A stretch of DNA of 50,086 nt from Arthrobacter sp. MYb23 (GCF_002979775.1 NZ_PCPR01000031.1:1-50086); one strand, 5' to 3'; shown: positions 8,349 to 17,380, numbered from the stretch's first letter. Numbers and translations are program-made. Notes: generated from the letters alone by a model not told the origin.

Positions 8349-10142
8349 TTACTCGGACTTGGTTTCCGGCTTCGCAGCAGGCTTGGACTCCGGCTTGAAG
8401 TCCACGCCTGCTTCCTTGCGCTGCTGGGCGGTAATGGGAGCCGGCGCAGCAGTCAGGGGGTCGTAACCGTTGCCGGTCTTGGGGAAGGCGATGACGTCGC
8501 GGATGGATTCAACCCCGGCGAGGAGAGCCACCACACGGTCCCACCCCATGGCCATGCCGCCGTGCGGAGGAGCGCCGTACTTGAACCCCTCAAGGAGGAA
8601 GCCGAACTTGGTCTCGGCCTCTTCCTTGTCCAAGCCCATCAGCTGGAACACGCGCTCCTGGACCTCACGGTCGTGGATACGAATGGAACCGCCGCCGATC
8701 TCGTTGCCGTTGCAGACGATGTCGTAAGCGTAGGACAACGCAGATCCCGGGTCCTGGTCGAACGTGTCAAGGAACTCTGGCTTGGGCGAGGTGAAGGCGT
8801 GGTGTACGGCCGTCCACTGCCCCCCGCCCACTGCGACGTCGCCGGAGGCAACAGCAGCGGCAGCAGGCTCGAACATGGGAGCGTCCACGATCCAAACGAA
8901 AGCCCAGTCCTTGGGATCGATCAAGCCGGTGCGGTGACCAATTTCAACGCGGGCAGCACCCAGCAGGGCACGCGCCGCTGACTTCTCGCCGGCAGCAAAG
9001 AAGATGCAGTCGCCCGGCTTGGCGCCAACGGCGTCAGCCAGACCGGCGCGCTCGTCATCCGTGAGGTTCTTGGCAACGGGGCCGGCGAGCTCGCCATCTT
9101 CCTTGAAGAGGACGTAGGCCAGGCCCTTGTGTCCACGCTGCTTGGCGAATTCCTGCCAGCCGTCCAGGGTTCGGCGCGGCTGGGAAGCGCCACCGGGCAT
9201 GACCACGGCTCCGACGTAGGGCGCCTTGAAAACGCCGAAATTGGTGTCCTTGAAGAACTCGGTAAGTTCAGTCAGCTCCACGCCGAAACGCAGGTCAGGC
9301 TTGTCAGAGCCATACTTGGCCATGGCGTCCAGGTAAGTCATCCTGCGGATCGGGGTGGGGATTTCCACGTCGATCAACTGCCACAGGGCCTTGACGATCG
9401 CCTCGCCCAGTTCAATGACATCGTCCTGGTCAACGAAGCTGGCTTCGATATCCAGCTGCGTGAACTCCGGCTGACGGTCGGCACGGAAGTCCTCGTCACG
9501 GTAGCAACGCGCAATCTGGTAATACTTCTCGAAGCCGCCCACCTGGAGGAGCTGCTTGAAGAGCTGCGGCGACTGCGGCAGGGCGTACCAGGAACCCGGG
9601 GCAAGACGCGCCGGAACCACGAAGTCGCGGGCGCCTTCCGGCGTCGAACGCGTCAGCGTCGGTGTCTCGATTTCGACGTATCCGCGCTGGTGCAACAGCT
9701 CGCGTGCCACACGGTTTGCCTCCGAACGCAGGCGCATGTTGCGGGCGGGGCCGGGGCGGCGCAGGTCCAGGTAGCGGTGCTTAAGCCGGGCTTCCTCGCC
9801 GACCTCCACGTGCTCGTCGATCTGGAACGGGAGAGGCTCGGAGGTGTTGAGGATAACAACGTTGTCCGCGATAACCTCGATTTCACCCGTGGCCAGAGCC
9901 GGGTTCTCGTTGCCTTCAGGACGCTTGTTGACGGTACCCGTCACCTGCAGCACGTACTCGTTCCGAAGGCCGTGGAAGACCTCTTCCTCACGGACAACCA
10001 CCTGGGCGACACCGGAAGCGTCACGCAGGTCAACGAATGCAACGCCACCGTGATCACGGCGGCGGCCCACCCAGCCGGCCAGGGTAACGGTTTGTCCAAT
10101 GTGCTCGGAGCGAAGGGATCCGAGGTCATGTGTGCGCAGCAC
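8349..10142 (-). CDS. aspS: Aspartate--tRNA ligase
   Basis: Bacterial-type class II AspRS, 597 residues. It has an N-terminal OB-fold anticodon-binding domain (VTLAGWVGRRRDHGGVAFVD), the class II motif 2 region (FRADRQPEFTQLDIE), a GAD insertion domain, and motif 3 in HGGMAMGWDRVVALL. The tail ends in a Lys/Pro/Glu-rich stretch. GTG start with AAAGGA 7 nt upstream. Transcribed after hisS on the same strand with a 110 bp gap that contains hairpins at 10170-10191 and 10220-10237. Whether it also charges tRNA(Asn) cannot be decided here. Confidence 0.96.
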   Translation of the reverse strand: MLRTHDLGSLRSEHIGQTVTLAGWVGRRRDHGGVAFVDLRDASGVAQVVVREEEVFHGLRNEYVLQVTGTVNKRPEGNENPALATGEIEVIADNVVILNTSEPLPFQIDEHVEVGEEARLKHRYLDLRRPGPARNMRLRSEANRVARELLHQRGYVEIETPTLTRSTPEGARDFVVPARLAPGSWYALPQSPQLFKQLLQVGGFEKYYQIARCYRDEDFRADRQPEFTQLDIEASFVDQDDVIELGEAIVKALWQLIDVEIPTPIRRMTYLDAMAKYGSDKPDLRFGVELTELTEFFKDTNFGVFKAPYVGAVVMPGGASQPRRTLDGWQEFAKQRGHKGLAYVLFKEDGELAGPVAKNLTDDERAGLADAVGAKPGDCIFFAAGEKSAARALLGAARVEIGHRTGLIDPKDWAFVWIVDAPMFEPAAAAVASGDVAVGGGQWTAVHHAFTSPKPEFLDTFDQDPGSALSYAYDIVCNGNEIGGGSIRIHDREVQERVFQLMGLDKEEAETKFGFLLEGFKYGAPPHGGMAMGWDRVVALLAGVESIRDVIAFPKTGNGYDPLTAAPAPITAQQRKEAGVDFKPESKPAAKPETKSE

Positions 10143-10169
10143 AGCATTCCTTTCAGCATGAAATTTAGA

Positions 10170-10191
10170 GGGACCGCTGCAAAGCGGTCCC
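10170..10191 (-). terminator. Hairpin between hisS and aspS
   Basis: GGGACCGCT pairs with AGCGGTCCC around a GCAA loop, 28 bp upstream of the aspS GTG. A second small stem (TCCTGCC/GGCAGGA, 10220-10237) lies just after the hisS stop. Neither is followed by a clear U-run on the minus strand, so they may be a weak terminator or leader structures of aspS rather than a full stop. Confidence 0.45.
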
Positions 10192-10252
10192 GTCCGAGTT
10201 TACCCGCCCCGGCCGCGGCTCCTGCCACCAGGCAGGACAAGCTATGGATGTA

Positions 10253-11599
10253 TCAGGCGGTGGTGACCCGCACGTGCAGATCCGCTTCGGCAGGCATCCA
10301 GATGGCGGGGTCGGCATCAACCTGCTCGCCTGAACGGATGTCCTTGACCTGGTGCTTGCCGTCGTCGTCGGTGAACCACACGAACGGAATGCCTCGGCGA
10401 TCCGCGAACTTAATCTGCTTGCCGAACTTCTCTGCTTTGGCTGCAACTTCCGTGGCAATGCCCCGGCCGCGCAACTGGGCGGCAATGTCCTGCGCAGCGG
10501 ACCAGCTGTCGTCCGTGTTCAAGGCCACCAACACCGCGGTGGGAACCGATCGGGAGGCCGTAGCCAATTCCTGGCTGAGGATGCGAGACACGAGCCGCGT
10601 CACGCCAATGGAAAGGCCGACGCCGGGGAACTTGCGGTTGCCCTTGCTCGCCAACGCGTCGTAGCGGCCCCCGGAACAGATGGAACCAAGCTGCTCGTGG
10701 CCCACCAGGACGGTCTCAACGACGGTACCTGTGTAGTAGTCCAGGCCACGGGCGATGCTGAGGTCCGCGACGACCTTGCCGGGAGCACGCAGAACTGCGG
10801 CTTGGATGACCTGCTCGAGTTCGCTCAGGCCCTCTTCCAGGAGGTCATCTGTCACTCCAAGTGCTCGGACCTGGTCCACAAAGGAAGCATCCTCGGTACG
10901 GATCGATGCCAGCTTAAGGGCAAGTCCGGCCTGTTCGTCCGTGGCTCCGAGCTCACTCTTCAGCAGCTCAGCCACCTTGGCGGCGCCGATCTTTTCCAGT
11001 TTGTCGATGCTGCGCAGCACCCCGGCCGTGTCAGTGAGCCCGATGCCGCGATAGAAGCCTTCGGCAAGCTTGCGGTTATTAATACGAAGCCGGAAATCCG
11101 GGATCGGCAAAGCGCTCAGGGCCTCGGCGATGACCAACGCGATTTCGACGTCGTACCGGAACGGCAGTTCGCCGTCGCCCACAACATCAATGTCCGCCTG
11201 GGTGAACTCACGCGCACGGCCTTCCTGCGGCCGCTCGCCCCGCCAGACTTTCTGGATCTGGTACCGGCGGAAGGGAAATGCCAGGTAGCCGGCGTTCTCC
11301 ACCACGTAGCGGGCGAAGGGAACAGTCAGGTCGAAGTGAAGGGCCAAGGCGTTGGGGTCCGACTTGTCCGATGTGGCAGCTTCACCGTCATCGTCCTGGA
11401 GTCGACTCAGTCCATAGACCTCTTTGTCGATCTCACCTTTGCGGAGCAGCTGTCCCACGGTTTCAACGGCACGGGTCTCAATAGAAGAAAAGCCGTGCAG
11501 TTCGAACGTCTTCCGGAGCGTATCCAGCACATGGAGCTCCACCAACCGCTCCTGGGGAAGCCACTCGGGGAATCCGGACAGGGAGGCGTTACGTGCCAT
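10253..11599 (-). CDS. hisS: Histidine--tRNA ligase
   Basis: 448-residue class II HisRS. Features: the class II motif 2 region VWRGERPQEGRAREFTQADI (about residues 117-136), the histidine-specific loop in SIARGLDYYTGTVVE, and GGRYDALASKGN. The C-terminal anticodon-binding domain ends the protein. ATG start with GAGGAG upstream. It heads a minus-strand hisS-aspS pair and is divergent from the PPIase gene. Its upstream region carries several inverted repeats (11621-11651, 11652-11672, 11697-11727). Confidence 0.96.
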   Translation of the reverse strand: MARNASLSGFPEWLPQERLVELHVLDTLRKTFELHGFSSIETRAVETVGQLLRKGEIDKEVYGLSRLQDDDGEAATSDKSDPNALALHFDLTVPFARYVVENAGYLAFPFRRYQIQKVWRGERPQEGRAREFTQADIDVVGDGELPFRYDVEIALVIAEALSALPIPDFRLRINNRKLAEGFYRGIGLTDTAGVLRSIDKLEKIGAAKVAELLKSELGATDEQAGLALKLASIRTEDASFVDQVRALGVTDDLLEEGLSELEQVIQAAVLRAPGKVVADLSIARGLDYYTGTVVETVLVGHEQLGSICSGGRYDALASKGNRKFPGVGLSIGVTRLVSRILSQELATASRSVPTAVLVALNTDDSWSAAQDIAAQLRGRGIATEVAAKAEKFGKQIKFADRRGIPFVWFTDDDGKHQVKDIRSGEQVDADPAIWMPAEADLHVRVTTA

Positions 11600-11620
11600 G
11601 GTGGAAAAGTCTCCTCGAAG

Positions 11621-11727
11621 AAAGCTGACGCTGGCATCGCACCGCAGCTTTTAAACGCCCTTCCGGCGTTTACAGGGCGGGCGTCCAGCCGGTCATGCAT
11701 AAACTATGTGCGGCAGCCAGTTTATGC
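11621..11727. promoter_or_regulatory. Cluster of three inverted repeats in the hisS / PPIase divergent region
   Basis: Three separate dyads occur in the 207 bp between hisS and the PPIase gene: AAAGCTG/CAGCTTT (11621-11627 and 11645-11651), TAAACGCC/GGCGTTTA with a 5 nt loop (11652-11672), and GCATAAACT/AGTTTATGC with a 13 nt loop (11697-11727). The first two would lie in the hisS leader RNA; the third looks more like a protein-binding dyad near a promoter. No T-box specifier or TGGNACCGCG-like antiterminator motif was found. No regulator can be named. Confidence 0.4.
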
Positions 11728-11806
11728 TTTCCGCGCGTGCACATCTAATGCAGCATGCCCGGTTCCTGTCGGCAGCCACCCAAAGTGGACACAATCAGGA
11801 GGACTC

Positions 11807-12601
11807 TTGGCAACAAGGTCGCGGGATGACCGCGAAGCGAAACGGCGCATCAGGCAGATGGAAGCCAAGCGTGCCCTGCGGCAGGAACAGGGCAAGCGAC
11901 GCAAACGCGACAACACCATCGCCGTGAGTGCAGCCGGCGTGGCGGTGGTATTGGCCGTAGTGCTGCAACTGACAGCCTTCAGCTCAAACCCCACCGAGGC
12001 GGAGTTTGCCGCCGCCGAAGCCGGGCTCAGTTCACCGTCCGCTTCCCCGGCTGCATCGAACAGCGCCGACATACCCGGTCCGGAAACGGCTGCCGGAAAG
12101 ACCTTCACCGGCGAGCTCGCGTTGAACAGCGGCGTTCTCGGCATCGAACTGAACGGAACCGCGGCACCGCAGGCTGCCGCGGTGTTCAAGTCCCTCACCG
12201 ACGCCAGTTACTACAACGGCGCGTTCTGCCACCGGTTGACCACTTCCGAAACGTTCGGCCTCCTCCAGTGCGGCGCCAAGTCCGAAGACGGGGCAGACGA
12301 CGCAAACTACCGATGGGGGCCGCTGGAGAATACTCCAGCGGACAACAACTACCCTGCCGGGACCATTGCCGTAGCCCGCACTGGAAACAACGCTTTTGGC
12401 AACGGCCACCAATTTTTCATTGTTTACAAGGACACCACCATCCCTGCTGACACGGCCGGTGGGTACACCGTAGTAGGTAAGGTGACCAGCGGCCTGGACG
12501 TCGTAGCCAAGATTGCGGCAGCAGGCCTTAAACCCGGTGAAAACGCCAGCGACGGCGCCCCTGTGGCACCTGTCACGATAGACTCGTTTTCTCTGAAGTA
12601 A
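11807..12601 (+). CDS. Membrane-anchored cyclophilin-type peptidylprolyl isomerase
   Basis: 264 residues from a TTG start with AGGAGG 4 nt upstream (11797-11802). The frame is open far upstream only because it runs antisense through hisS; that part is not coding. A highly basic cytoplasmic tail (RDDREAKRRIRQ) is followed by one transmembrane helix (residues 37-58), a Ser/Pro/Ala linker, and a cyclophilin domain with YYNGAFCHRL, the insertion typical of actinobacterial PpiA/B forms, and GNGHQFFIVY. It catalyses cis-trans isomerisation of prolyl bonds, here on the outside of the membrane. The canonical FxRxIxxFMxQGGD region is altered (FCHRLTTSETFGLLQCG), as is common in this subfamily. Confidence 0.88.
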   Translation: MATRSRDDREAKRRIRQMEAKRALRQEQGKRRKRDNTIAVSAAGVAVVLAVVLQLTAFSSNPTEAEFAAAEAGLSSPSASPAASNSADIPGPETAAGKTFTGELALNSGVLGIELNGTAAPQAAAVFKSLTDASYYNGAFCHRLTTSETFGLLQCGAKSEDGADDANYRWGPLENTPADNNYPAGTIAVARTGNNAFGNGHQFFIVYKDTTIPADTAGGYTVVGKVTSGLDVVAKIAAAGLKPGENASDGAPVAPVTIDSFSLK

Positions 12602-12667
12602 CCAGCTCCAGGCCAGGCCCGGAGTGCATTACCTGAGCAGTTCCCTCCAAGCGAAAGACTTTTAGCG

Positions 12668-14281
12668 GTGACAGACAGTCAGAAATCCGACGAAACAGCA
12701 GTAGTGGCCAACGAAGAAGCAGTCGAGGCAAGCGGCGCCAACGATTCCGAGGCGCCAGCTCCCGTGGAGAATGCTCCAGTCAGCGAAGCAGTTCCGGCCG
12801 ACGAGGCAGCGCCCGCAGCACCGACCGCCGAGGCAGCGCCCGCAGCACCGACCGCCGAGGCGGCTGTGACTGCCGGGGACACTACGGAGGACCCTGCGGC
12901 AGCAACGCCAGCGGCACCGGCTGTTCCCCGCCCGACGCCGTCCGCGGCGCCTTCCCCAGCCGCCTTCGCGGCCCGCCCAAAGGCTCCCGCCGCCGTCGTT
13001 CCTGCCGCCCCTGCGGTATCTGCGGCGTCACTTGCCGAGGCAGCCAAGTGGGGGCGCGCCGAAGGTGATGGCCACGTCTTCCTCACGCTGGACGGTGAAG
13101 AGATCGCTGTAGGTCAGTACCCGGGCGTCAGCACCGATGATGCCCTTGGCTACTTTGCCCGCAAGTTCGACGACGTCATTGCACAGGTAGTTCTCCTGGA
13201 ACACCGGGTGGAGTCCAAGGCACCTGCCACGGACATGCAGAAGACTGTCACGCACCTGCGTGAGCAGCTCGCGGAGCGCAACATGGTGGGCGACATCCGC
13301 GCTGCCGAGGCCCGCTTGGACGCGCTGTCAGCCCAGGTTATTGAACTGGAAAAGTCGGAGAAGGCAGCCCACGAAGCGGTGCGCGCCAGCGAACTCGCGG
13401 CTCGCGAAGCGATCGTTGCCGAAGCTGAGACCATTGCCGGCCAGGACCCCGCTCAAATCCAGTGGAAAACCTCCAGCGCACGGATGAACGAGCTGTTTGA
13501 AACGTGGAAGGCAGCGCAGAAGAGCGGGGTCAGGCTCGGCCGCAGCAACGAAGACGCGCTCTGGAAGCGTTTCCGCTCGGCTCGGACGGTCTTCGATCGT
13601 CACCGCCGCGCCTACTTCTCCCAGCTGGACAGTAACAACTCTGCGGCAAAGTCCGCCAAGGAAGCCCTGATTGCAGAGGCCGAAGCGCTCTCCACCTCCA
13701 CCGATTGGGGATTCGCCGCAGGCGAGTACCGCAGGTTGATGGACCAGTGGAAGACCACTCCGCGTGCAAGCCGCAAGGATGATGACGCACTGTGGGGCCG
13801 CTTCCGCGCCGCCCAGGACGTCTTCTTCAGCAACCGCCAGGCCGCCAACGAGCAGATCGACCAGGAATACACGGCCAACCTTGGTGTGAAGGAACAGCTC
13901 GTGGCTGAGGCGCAGGCACTTCTCCCCATCAACGATCTCAACGCTGCCAAGAAGGCTCTCCAGTCCATCAGAGATCGTTGGGAAGATGCCGGCAAGGTTC
14001 CCCGCGCCGATATGGGCAGGATCGAGGCCGGGCTGCGCAAGGTTGAGGATGCGGTCCGCGAAGCCGAGGAAGAGAAGTGGCGACGGAGCAACCCGGAAAC
14101 CAAGGCCCGCACCAACAGCGCCTTGTCACAGCTTGAATCTGCCATCGCAGGCCTGAAGGAGGATCTGGAGAAGGCTGAAAAGGCTGGCGACCAGCGCCGC
14201 ATCAAGGCTGCCCGCGAAGCACTGGAAGCGCGTCAAGCATGGCTTGACCAGATCCAGCGCTCCGCCAGCGACCTCGCCTAG
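12668..14281 (+). CDS. DUF349 domain-containing protein
   Basis: 537 residues, GTG start. Residues 1 to about 125 are an Ala/Pro/Glu-rich disordered region. A globular stretch (VFLTLDGEEIAVGQYPG) follows, then a coiled coil (about 170-260) and at least three DUF349 repeats recognisable by the W-K pattern: LFETWKAAQKSG...DALWKRFRSAR, LMDQWKTTPRASRKDDDALW, and IRDRWEDAGKVPRAD. DUF349 proteins occur next to rel in many actinobacteria, as here. The molecular role is not established; helical, nucleic-acid- or ribosome-related functions are guesses. It is 66 bp after the PPIase on the same strand, probably co-transcribed. Confidence 0.85.
   Translation: MTDSQKSDETAVVANEEAVEASGANDSEAPAPVENAPVSEAVPADEAAPAAPTAEAAPAAPTAEAAVTAGDTTEDPAAATPAAPAVPRPTPSAAPSPAAFAARPKAPAAVVPAAPAVSAASLAEAAKWGRAEGDGHVFLTLDGEEIAVGQYPGVSTDDALGYFARKFDDVIAQVVLLEHRVESKAPATDMQKTVTHLREQLAERNMVGDIRAAEARLDALSAQVIELEKSEKAAHEAVRASELAAREAIVAEAETIAGQDPAQIQWKTSSARMNELFETWKAAQKSGVRLGRSNEDALWKRFRSARTVFDRHRRAYFSQLDSNNSAAKSAKEALIAEAEALSTSTDWGFAAGEYRRLMDQWKTTPRASRKDDDALWGRFRAAQDVFFSNRQAANEQIDQEYTANLGVKEQLVAEAQALLPINDLNAAKKALQSIRDRWEDAGKVPRADMGRIEAGLRKVEDAVREAEEEKWRRSNPETKARTNSALSQLESAIAGLKEDLEKAEKAGDQRRIKAAREALEARQAWLDQIQRSASDLA
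12803..12856 (+). repeat. 27 bp tandem duplication inside the DUF349 gene
   Basis: Two exact copies of a 27 bp unit (12803-12829 and 12830-12856) encode two copies of EAAPAAPTA in the disordered N-terminal region; a degenerate third copy begins at 12857. The unit is a multiple of three, so the frame is kept. Repeat number is likely to vary between strains. Confidence 0.85.
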
Positions 14282-14306
14282 GGGTTTCTAAGAAAGCACT
14301 TCCTGC

Positions 14307-14346
14307 AGGCTCCGTCCGGGTTATCCACATAAACCGGACGGAGCCT
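14307..14346 (+). terminator. Stem-loop after the DUF349 gene
   Basis: AGGCTCCGTCCGG pairs perfectly with CCGGACGGAGCCT (13 bp stem, 14 nt loop containing TTATCCACA), 25 bp past the DUF349 stop and 35 bp before the next start. No T-run follows, so termination may be partial. The loop sequence TTATCCACA resembles a DnaA box, but it is single and sits in a hairpin, so no replication role is claimed. Confidence 0.6.
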
Positions 14347-14381
14347 GTACTCGTAGGGCGGTCACACGGAATGATCGACGA

Positions 14382-14990
14382 ATGGTCCCCGCTGTCACCG
14401 CCCCGCTCTTGCAGGAGCCGGTCATCTCCGAGCTCTACTCCCCCAGCCGCATCTTTTCGTGGAACGAACTGCAGGGAATGGCATTTGATGGCATCCTGCT
14501 GCCCCTGTACGGGAAGAGTTATGCCTCCCCTGGTGTGGCAGTCACCCACCGCCTCAGAGCCCGTGCAGCGGCCCTGACAGTCCCTGAACGGATACGGACA
14601 AAGGTGGTGGCCGGGCGGCTCACGGCAGCGTGGATCTACGGTTGCGCCAAACCACCCGAGCACTTGTCACTTCTGGTTGATGCGAAACACCGCATCTCCA
14701 GCCTGCGGGGAAGCACGGCATGCAGCCTGCACGAAGTCCGGCTAGGTCAAATGGACGTGGTGAGCCTGGGCGGAATGCTTGTCAGCAGTCCACTTCGTAC
14801 CGCCGCGGACATCGCCCTCCACGTCGAAACAGATCGCGCGTTGCCTGCGTTGAAGCGCCTGCTGGCACGGGAAGAACTTGGCATCAAGCTCCGGCTCCTC
14901 ATTCTCGCCGTCGAGGCCACCCCACGGGTTCCCCACAAGAGACGTGCCTTGGCAACCTTGGCCCAGCTTGCCCCTGCAGACCCTCGCTAG
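14382..14990 (+). CDS. AbiEi antitoxin-like / DUF559-N-terminus-like protein, no partner toxin
   Basis: 202 residues. The central part, AGRLTAAWIYG, then LVDAKHRIS and VVSLGGMLVSSPLRTAADIALH, follows the pattern of the domain shared by AbiEi-type antitoxins and the N-terminal part of Vsr-like DUF559 proteins (surface histidine/basic motif, then P-x-R-T-x-x-D). The C-terminal nuclease of DUF559 is absent. No AbiEii nucleotidyltransferase lies next to it, so it is either an orphan antitoxin-like regulator or has another role. No clear Shine-Dalgarno site before the ATG. The TAG stop lies in CTAG, which is also the rel stop on the other strand (4 bp convergent overlap). Confidence 0.55.
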   Translation: MVPAVTAPLLQEPVISELYSPSRIFSWNELQGMAFDGILLPLYGKSYASPGVAVTHRLRARAAALTVPERIRTKVVAGRLTAAWIYGCAKPPEHLSLLVDAKHRISSLRGSTACSLHEVRLGQMDVVSLGGMLVSSPLRTAADIALHVETDRALPALKRLLAREELGIKLRLLILAVEATPRVPHKRRALATLAQLAPADPR

Positions 14991-17380
14991 CTGCGCCGGC
15001 GGTTTCCAGTCGTCCGGTAGACGTCGAAAACACCGTCGATCCGTCGGACCGCGTTCAAAACGTGGTGCAGATACTTGGGATCACCCATCTCGAAGGCAAA
15101 TTTCGAGATCGCCACCCTGTCACTGGAAGTATGAACAGAGGCTGCGAGGATATTGACGTGGTTCTCAGACAAGATACGGGTCACGTCGGAGAGAAGAGAC
15201 TTCCGGTCCAAGGCTTCCACCTGGATCTCCACCAGGAACACGCTGGACTGAGTAGGGGCCCACTCAACTTCAACAATTCTGTCCGGCTGGTCGCGAAGAC
15301 CCGAGACGTTGGTGCAGTCCGTCCGGTGAACGGAAACTCCTGAACCGCGGGTCACAAAGCCAAGAATGGGATCCGGCGGCACCGGGGTGCAACACCGGGC
15401 CAGCTTGACCCAGACATCGCCCACGCCCCGCACAATGACACCGGAGTCAGAGAACTTCGACTTCGCAACCTGGGTGGGGATACTGACTTCATCCAGGTCT
15501 TCGTCGGGCGTCTCATGACCGCCCAGGTGCTCAACGAGCTTCTCCATGACGGATTGAGCTGACGTGTGCCCGTCACCAACACCGGCATACAGCCCGGAGA
15601 TGTCAACGTAGTGGAAGTCCTCTGCTACGGCAGACAGGGCGTCGTGCGTCATCAGGCGCTGCAGGGGCAGGTTCTGCTTGCGCATGGCCCTGGTGAGCAT
15701 GTCCTTGCCACGCTCAATGGCTTCTTCGCGGCGTTCCTTGGTGAACCACTGGCGAATCTTATTGCGTGCACGGGCAGATTTGACGAAGTGCTGCCAGTCC
15801 TGGCTGGGCCCCGCACCTTCTGCCTTGGAGGTGAAGATCTCAACCCAGTCGCCGTGGTTGAGTTCACTGTTGAGCGGAACCAACTTCCCGTTGACGCGGG
15901 CACCAATGGTTCGGTGGCCCACCTCCGTGTGCACGGCATATGCGAAGTCCACAGGCGTTGACCCGGCCGGAAGGGCCATGACCTCGCCCTTGGGGGTGAA
16001 GACAAAGACTTCCCGGGCGTTGATTTCGTAGCGAAGTGAATCCAGGAATTCTCCGGGATCCGAGGTCTCCTGTTGCCAGTCAACCAGCGACCGCAGCCAA
16101 CCCATGTCGCCGTCACGCGGGCTGCCGGGACCTTGTGCGGTCCGGTTGGGCTGGTCTTTGTACTTCCAGTGGGCTGCCACACCGTATTCTGCACGACGGT
16201 GCATCTCGTGGGTGCGGATCTGAATCTCCACGGGCTTGCCGCCTGGGCCAATCACGGTGGTATGCAGGGACTGGTACATGTTGAACTTGGGCATGGCGAT
16301 GTAATCCTTGAACCGGCCAGGAAGCGGGTTCCACCGTGAATGCAGAGTCCCCAGCGCGGCATAACAATCACGTACCGAATCCACTAGGACCCGCACGCCC
16401 ATGAGGTCGTTGATGTCGTCGAAGTCCTTGTCGCGGACGATCATCTTCTGATAAATCGAGTAGTAGTGCTTGGGCCGGCCAGTGATGGTCGCCTTGATCC
16501 TGGCCGTCCGAAGATCATCCGCGATCTGGTTGCGGATGACGCTGAGGCTTTTTTCGCGCTCTGGCGTACGGTCCCCCACCATTCGCACGATTTCCTCGTA
16601 CACCTTGGGGTACAGCGCTGCGAAGGAGAGGTCTTCAAGTTCCCACTTGATGGTGTTCATCCCCAGGCGATGCGCCAGGGGTGCGAAGATTTCCAGGGTT
16701 TCACGGGCCTTGCGTGATGAGGACTCCGCGGAAACGAACCGCCAGGTCCGCGCATTGTGGAGCCTGTCCGCCAGCTTGATCATCAGGACACGGATGTCCT
16801 TGGCCATCGCCACGACCATCTTACGAACGGTTTCCGACTGGGCAGCCTCACCGAAACTGACTTTGTCCAACTTGGTGACACCGTCCACCAACATGGCAAC
16901 TTCAGGGCCGAAATCCCTCGTCAGGTCAGCCAGGGTGTAGGGAGTGTCCTCCACGGTGTCGTGCAGCAAGGCAGCGGCCAGGGTTGTCCCTGTCATGCCA
17001 AGTTCGGCCAGGATGGTGGCCACTGCCACCGGATGGGTGATGTAGGGATCACCGCTCTTGCGCTTTTGTCCCTGGTGGCTCTGCTCTGCCACCGCGAAGG
17101 CGCGTTGGATCAGATCGAAATCCTCTTTGGGATTATTTGCCCGGACCGTGCGCAGCAGTGGTTCCAAAATGGGCGAGTAAGGAGCAATGCCCCGGCCCGT
17201 CAGGCGGGCAAGCCGGGAACGCGTGCGTTCCCTCCGCCCTGGGAAGGTGGGACGCACGCCGGGAGCATCGACCGGAACCGCAGCTGCAGTCCGTCCGGGC
17301 ACACTCGTTGCCGGAACTGCAACAGCCTTGGGGCTGTCATCCCCGCCCGCCGGTGGTGCCGACGTCGCACGTTCTTCCAC
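14987..17380 (-). CDS. rel: Bifunctional (p)ppGpp synthetase/hydrolase (Rel)
   Basis: Makes and degrades (p)ppGpp in the stringent response. 797 residues from the GTG at 17380, chosen because GAGGGG lies 7 nt upstream; a GTG five codons earlier is possible. After a Pro/Ala-rich tail come the HD hydrolase domain (ALLHDTVEDT, HD at about 140-141, and IKLADRLHNART), the synthetase domain (FKDYIAMPKFNMYQSLHTTV, EYGVAAHWKYK), TGS (VFVFTPKGEVMALP), a helical/zinc-finger region (LARCCTPVPPDPILGFVTRG) and a C-terminal ACT domain. Both catalytic centres look intact. Transcribed downstream of secDF but after a strong hairpin (17480-17513). Confidence 0.96.
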   Translation of the reverse strand: MEERATSAPPAGGDDSPKAVAVPATSVPGRTAAAVPVDAPGVRPTFPGRRERTRSRLARLTGRGIAPYSPILEPLLRTVRANNPKEDFDLIQRAFAVAEQSHQGQKRKSGDPYITHPVAVATILAELGMTGTTLAAALLHDTVEDTPYTLADLTRDFGPEVAMLVDGVTKLDKVSFGEAAQSETVRKMVVAMAKDIRVLMIKLADRLHNARTWRFVSAESSSRKARETLEIFAPLAHRLGMNTIKWELEDLSFAALYPKVYEEIVRMVGDRTPEREKSLSVIRNQIADDLRTARIKATITGRPKHYYSIYQKMIVRDKDFDDINDLMGVRVLVDSVRDCYAALGTLHSRWNPLPGRFKDYIAMPKFNMYQSLHTTVIGPGGKPVEIQIRTHEMHRRAEYGVAAHWKYKDQPNRTAQGPGSPRDGDMGWLRSLVDWQQETSDPGEFLDSLRYEINAREVFVFTPKGEVMALPAGSTPVDFAYAVHTEVGHRTIGARVNGKLVPLNSELNHGDWVEIFTSKAEGAGPSQDWQHFVKSARARNKIRQWFTKERREEAIERGKDMLTRAMRKQNLPLQRLMTHDALSAVAEDFHYVDISGLYAGVGDGHTSAQSVMEKLVEHLGGHETPDEDLDEVSIPTQVAKSKFSDSGVIVRGVGDVWVKLARCCTPVPPDPILGFVTRGSGVSVHRTDCTNVSGLRDQPDRIVEVEWAPTQSSVFLVEIQVEALDRKSLLSDVTRILSENHVNILAASVHTSSDRVAISKFAFEMGDPKYLHHVLNAVRRIDGVFDVYRTTGNRRRS

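Noticed and set aside
11600..11700. T-box riboswitch in the hisS leader
   Set aside because: No TGGNACCGCG-like antiterminator sequence and no specifier loop could be found; only simple stems are present.
10352..11806. Long in-frame 5' extension of the PPIase gene across hisS
   Set aside because: The extension is antisense to hisS and has no homology; a TTG start with AGGAGG at 11797-11802 gives the expected anchored PPIase.
14321..14329. DnaA-box-like TTATCCACA
   Set aside because: A single copy within a terminator loop, no cluster and no dnaA/dnaN nearby; not an origin.
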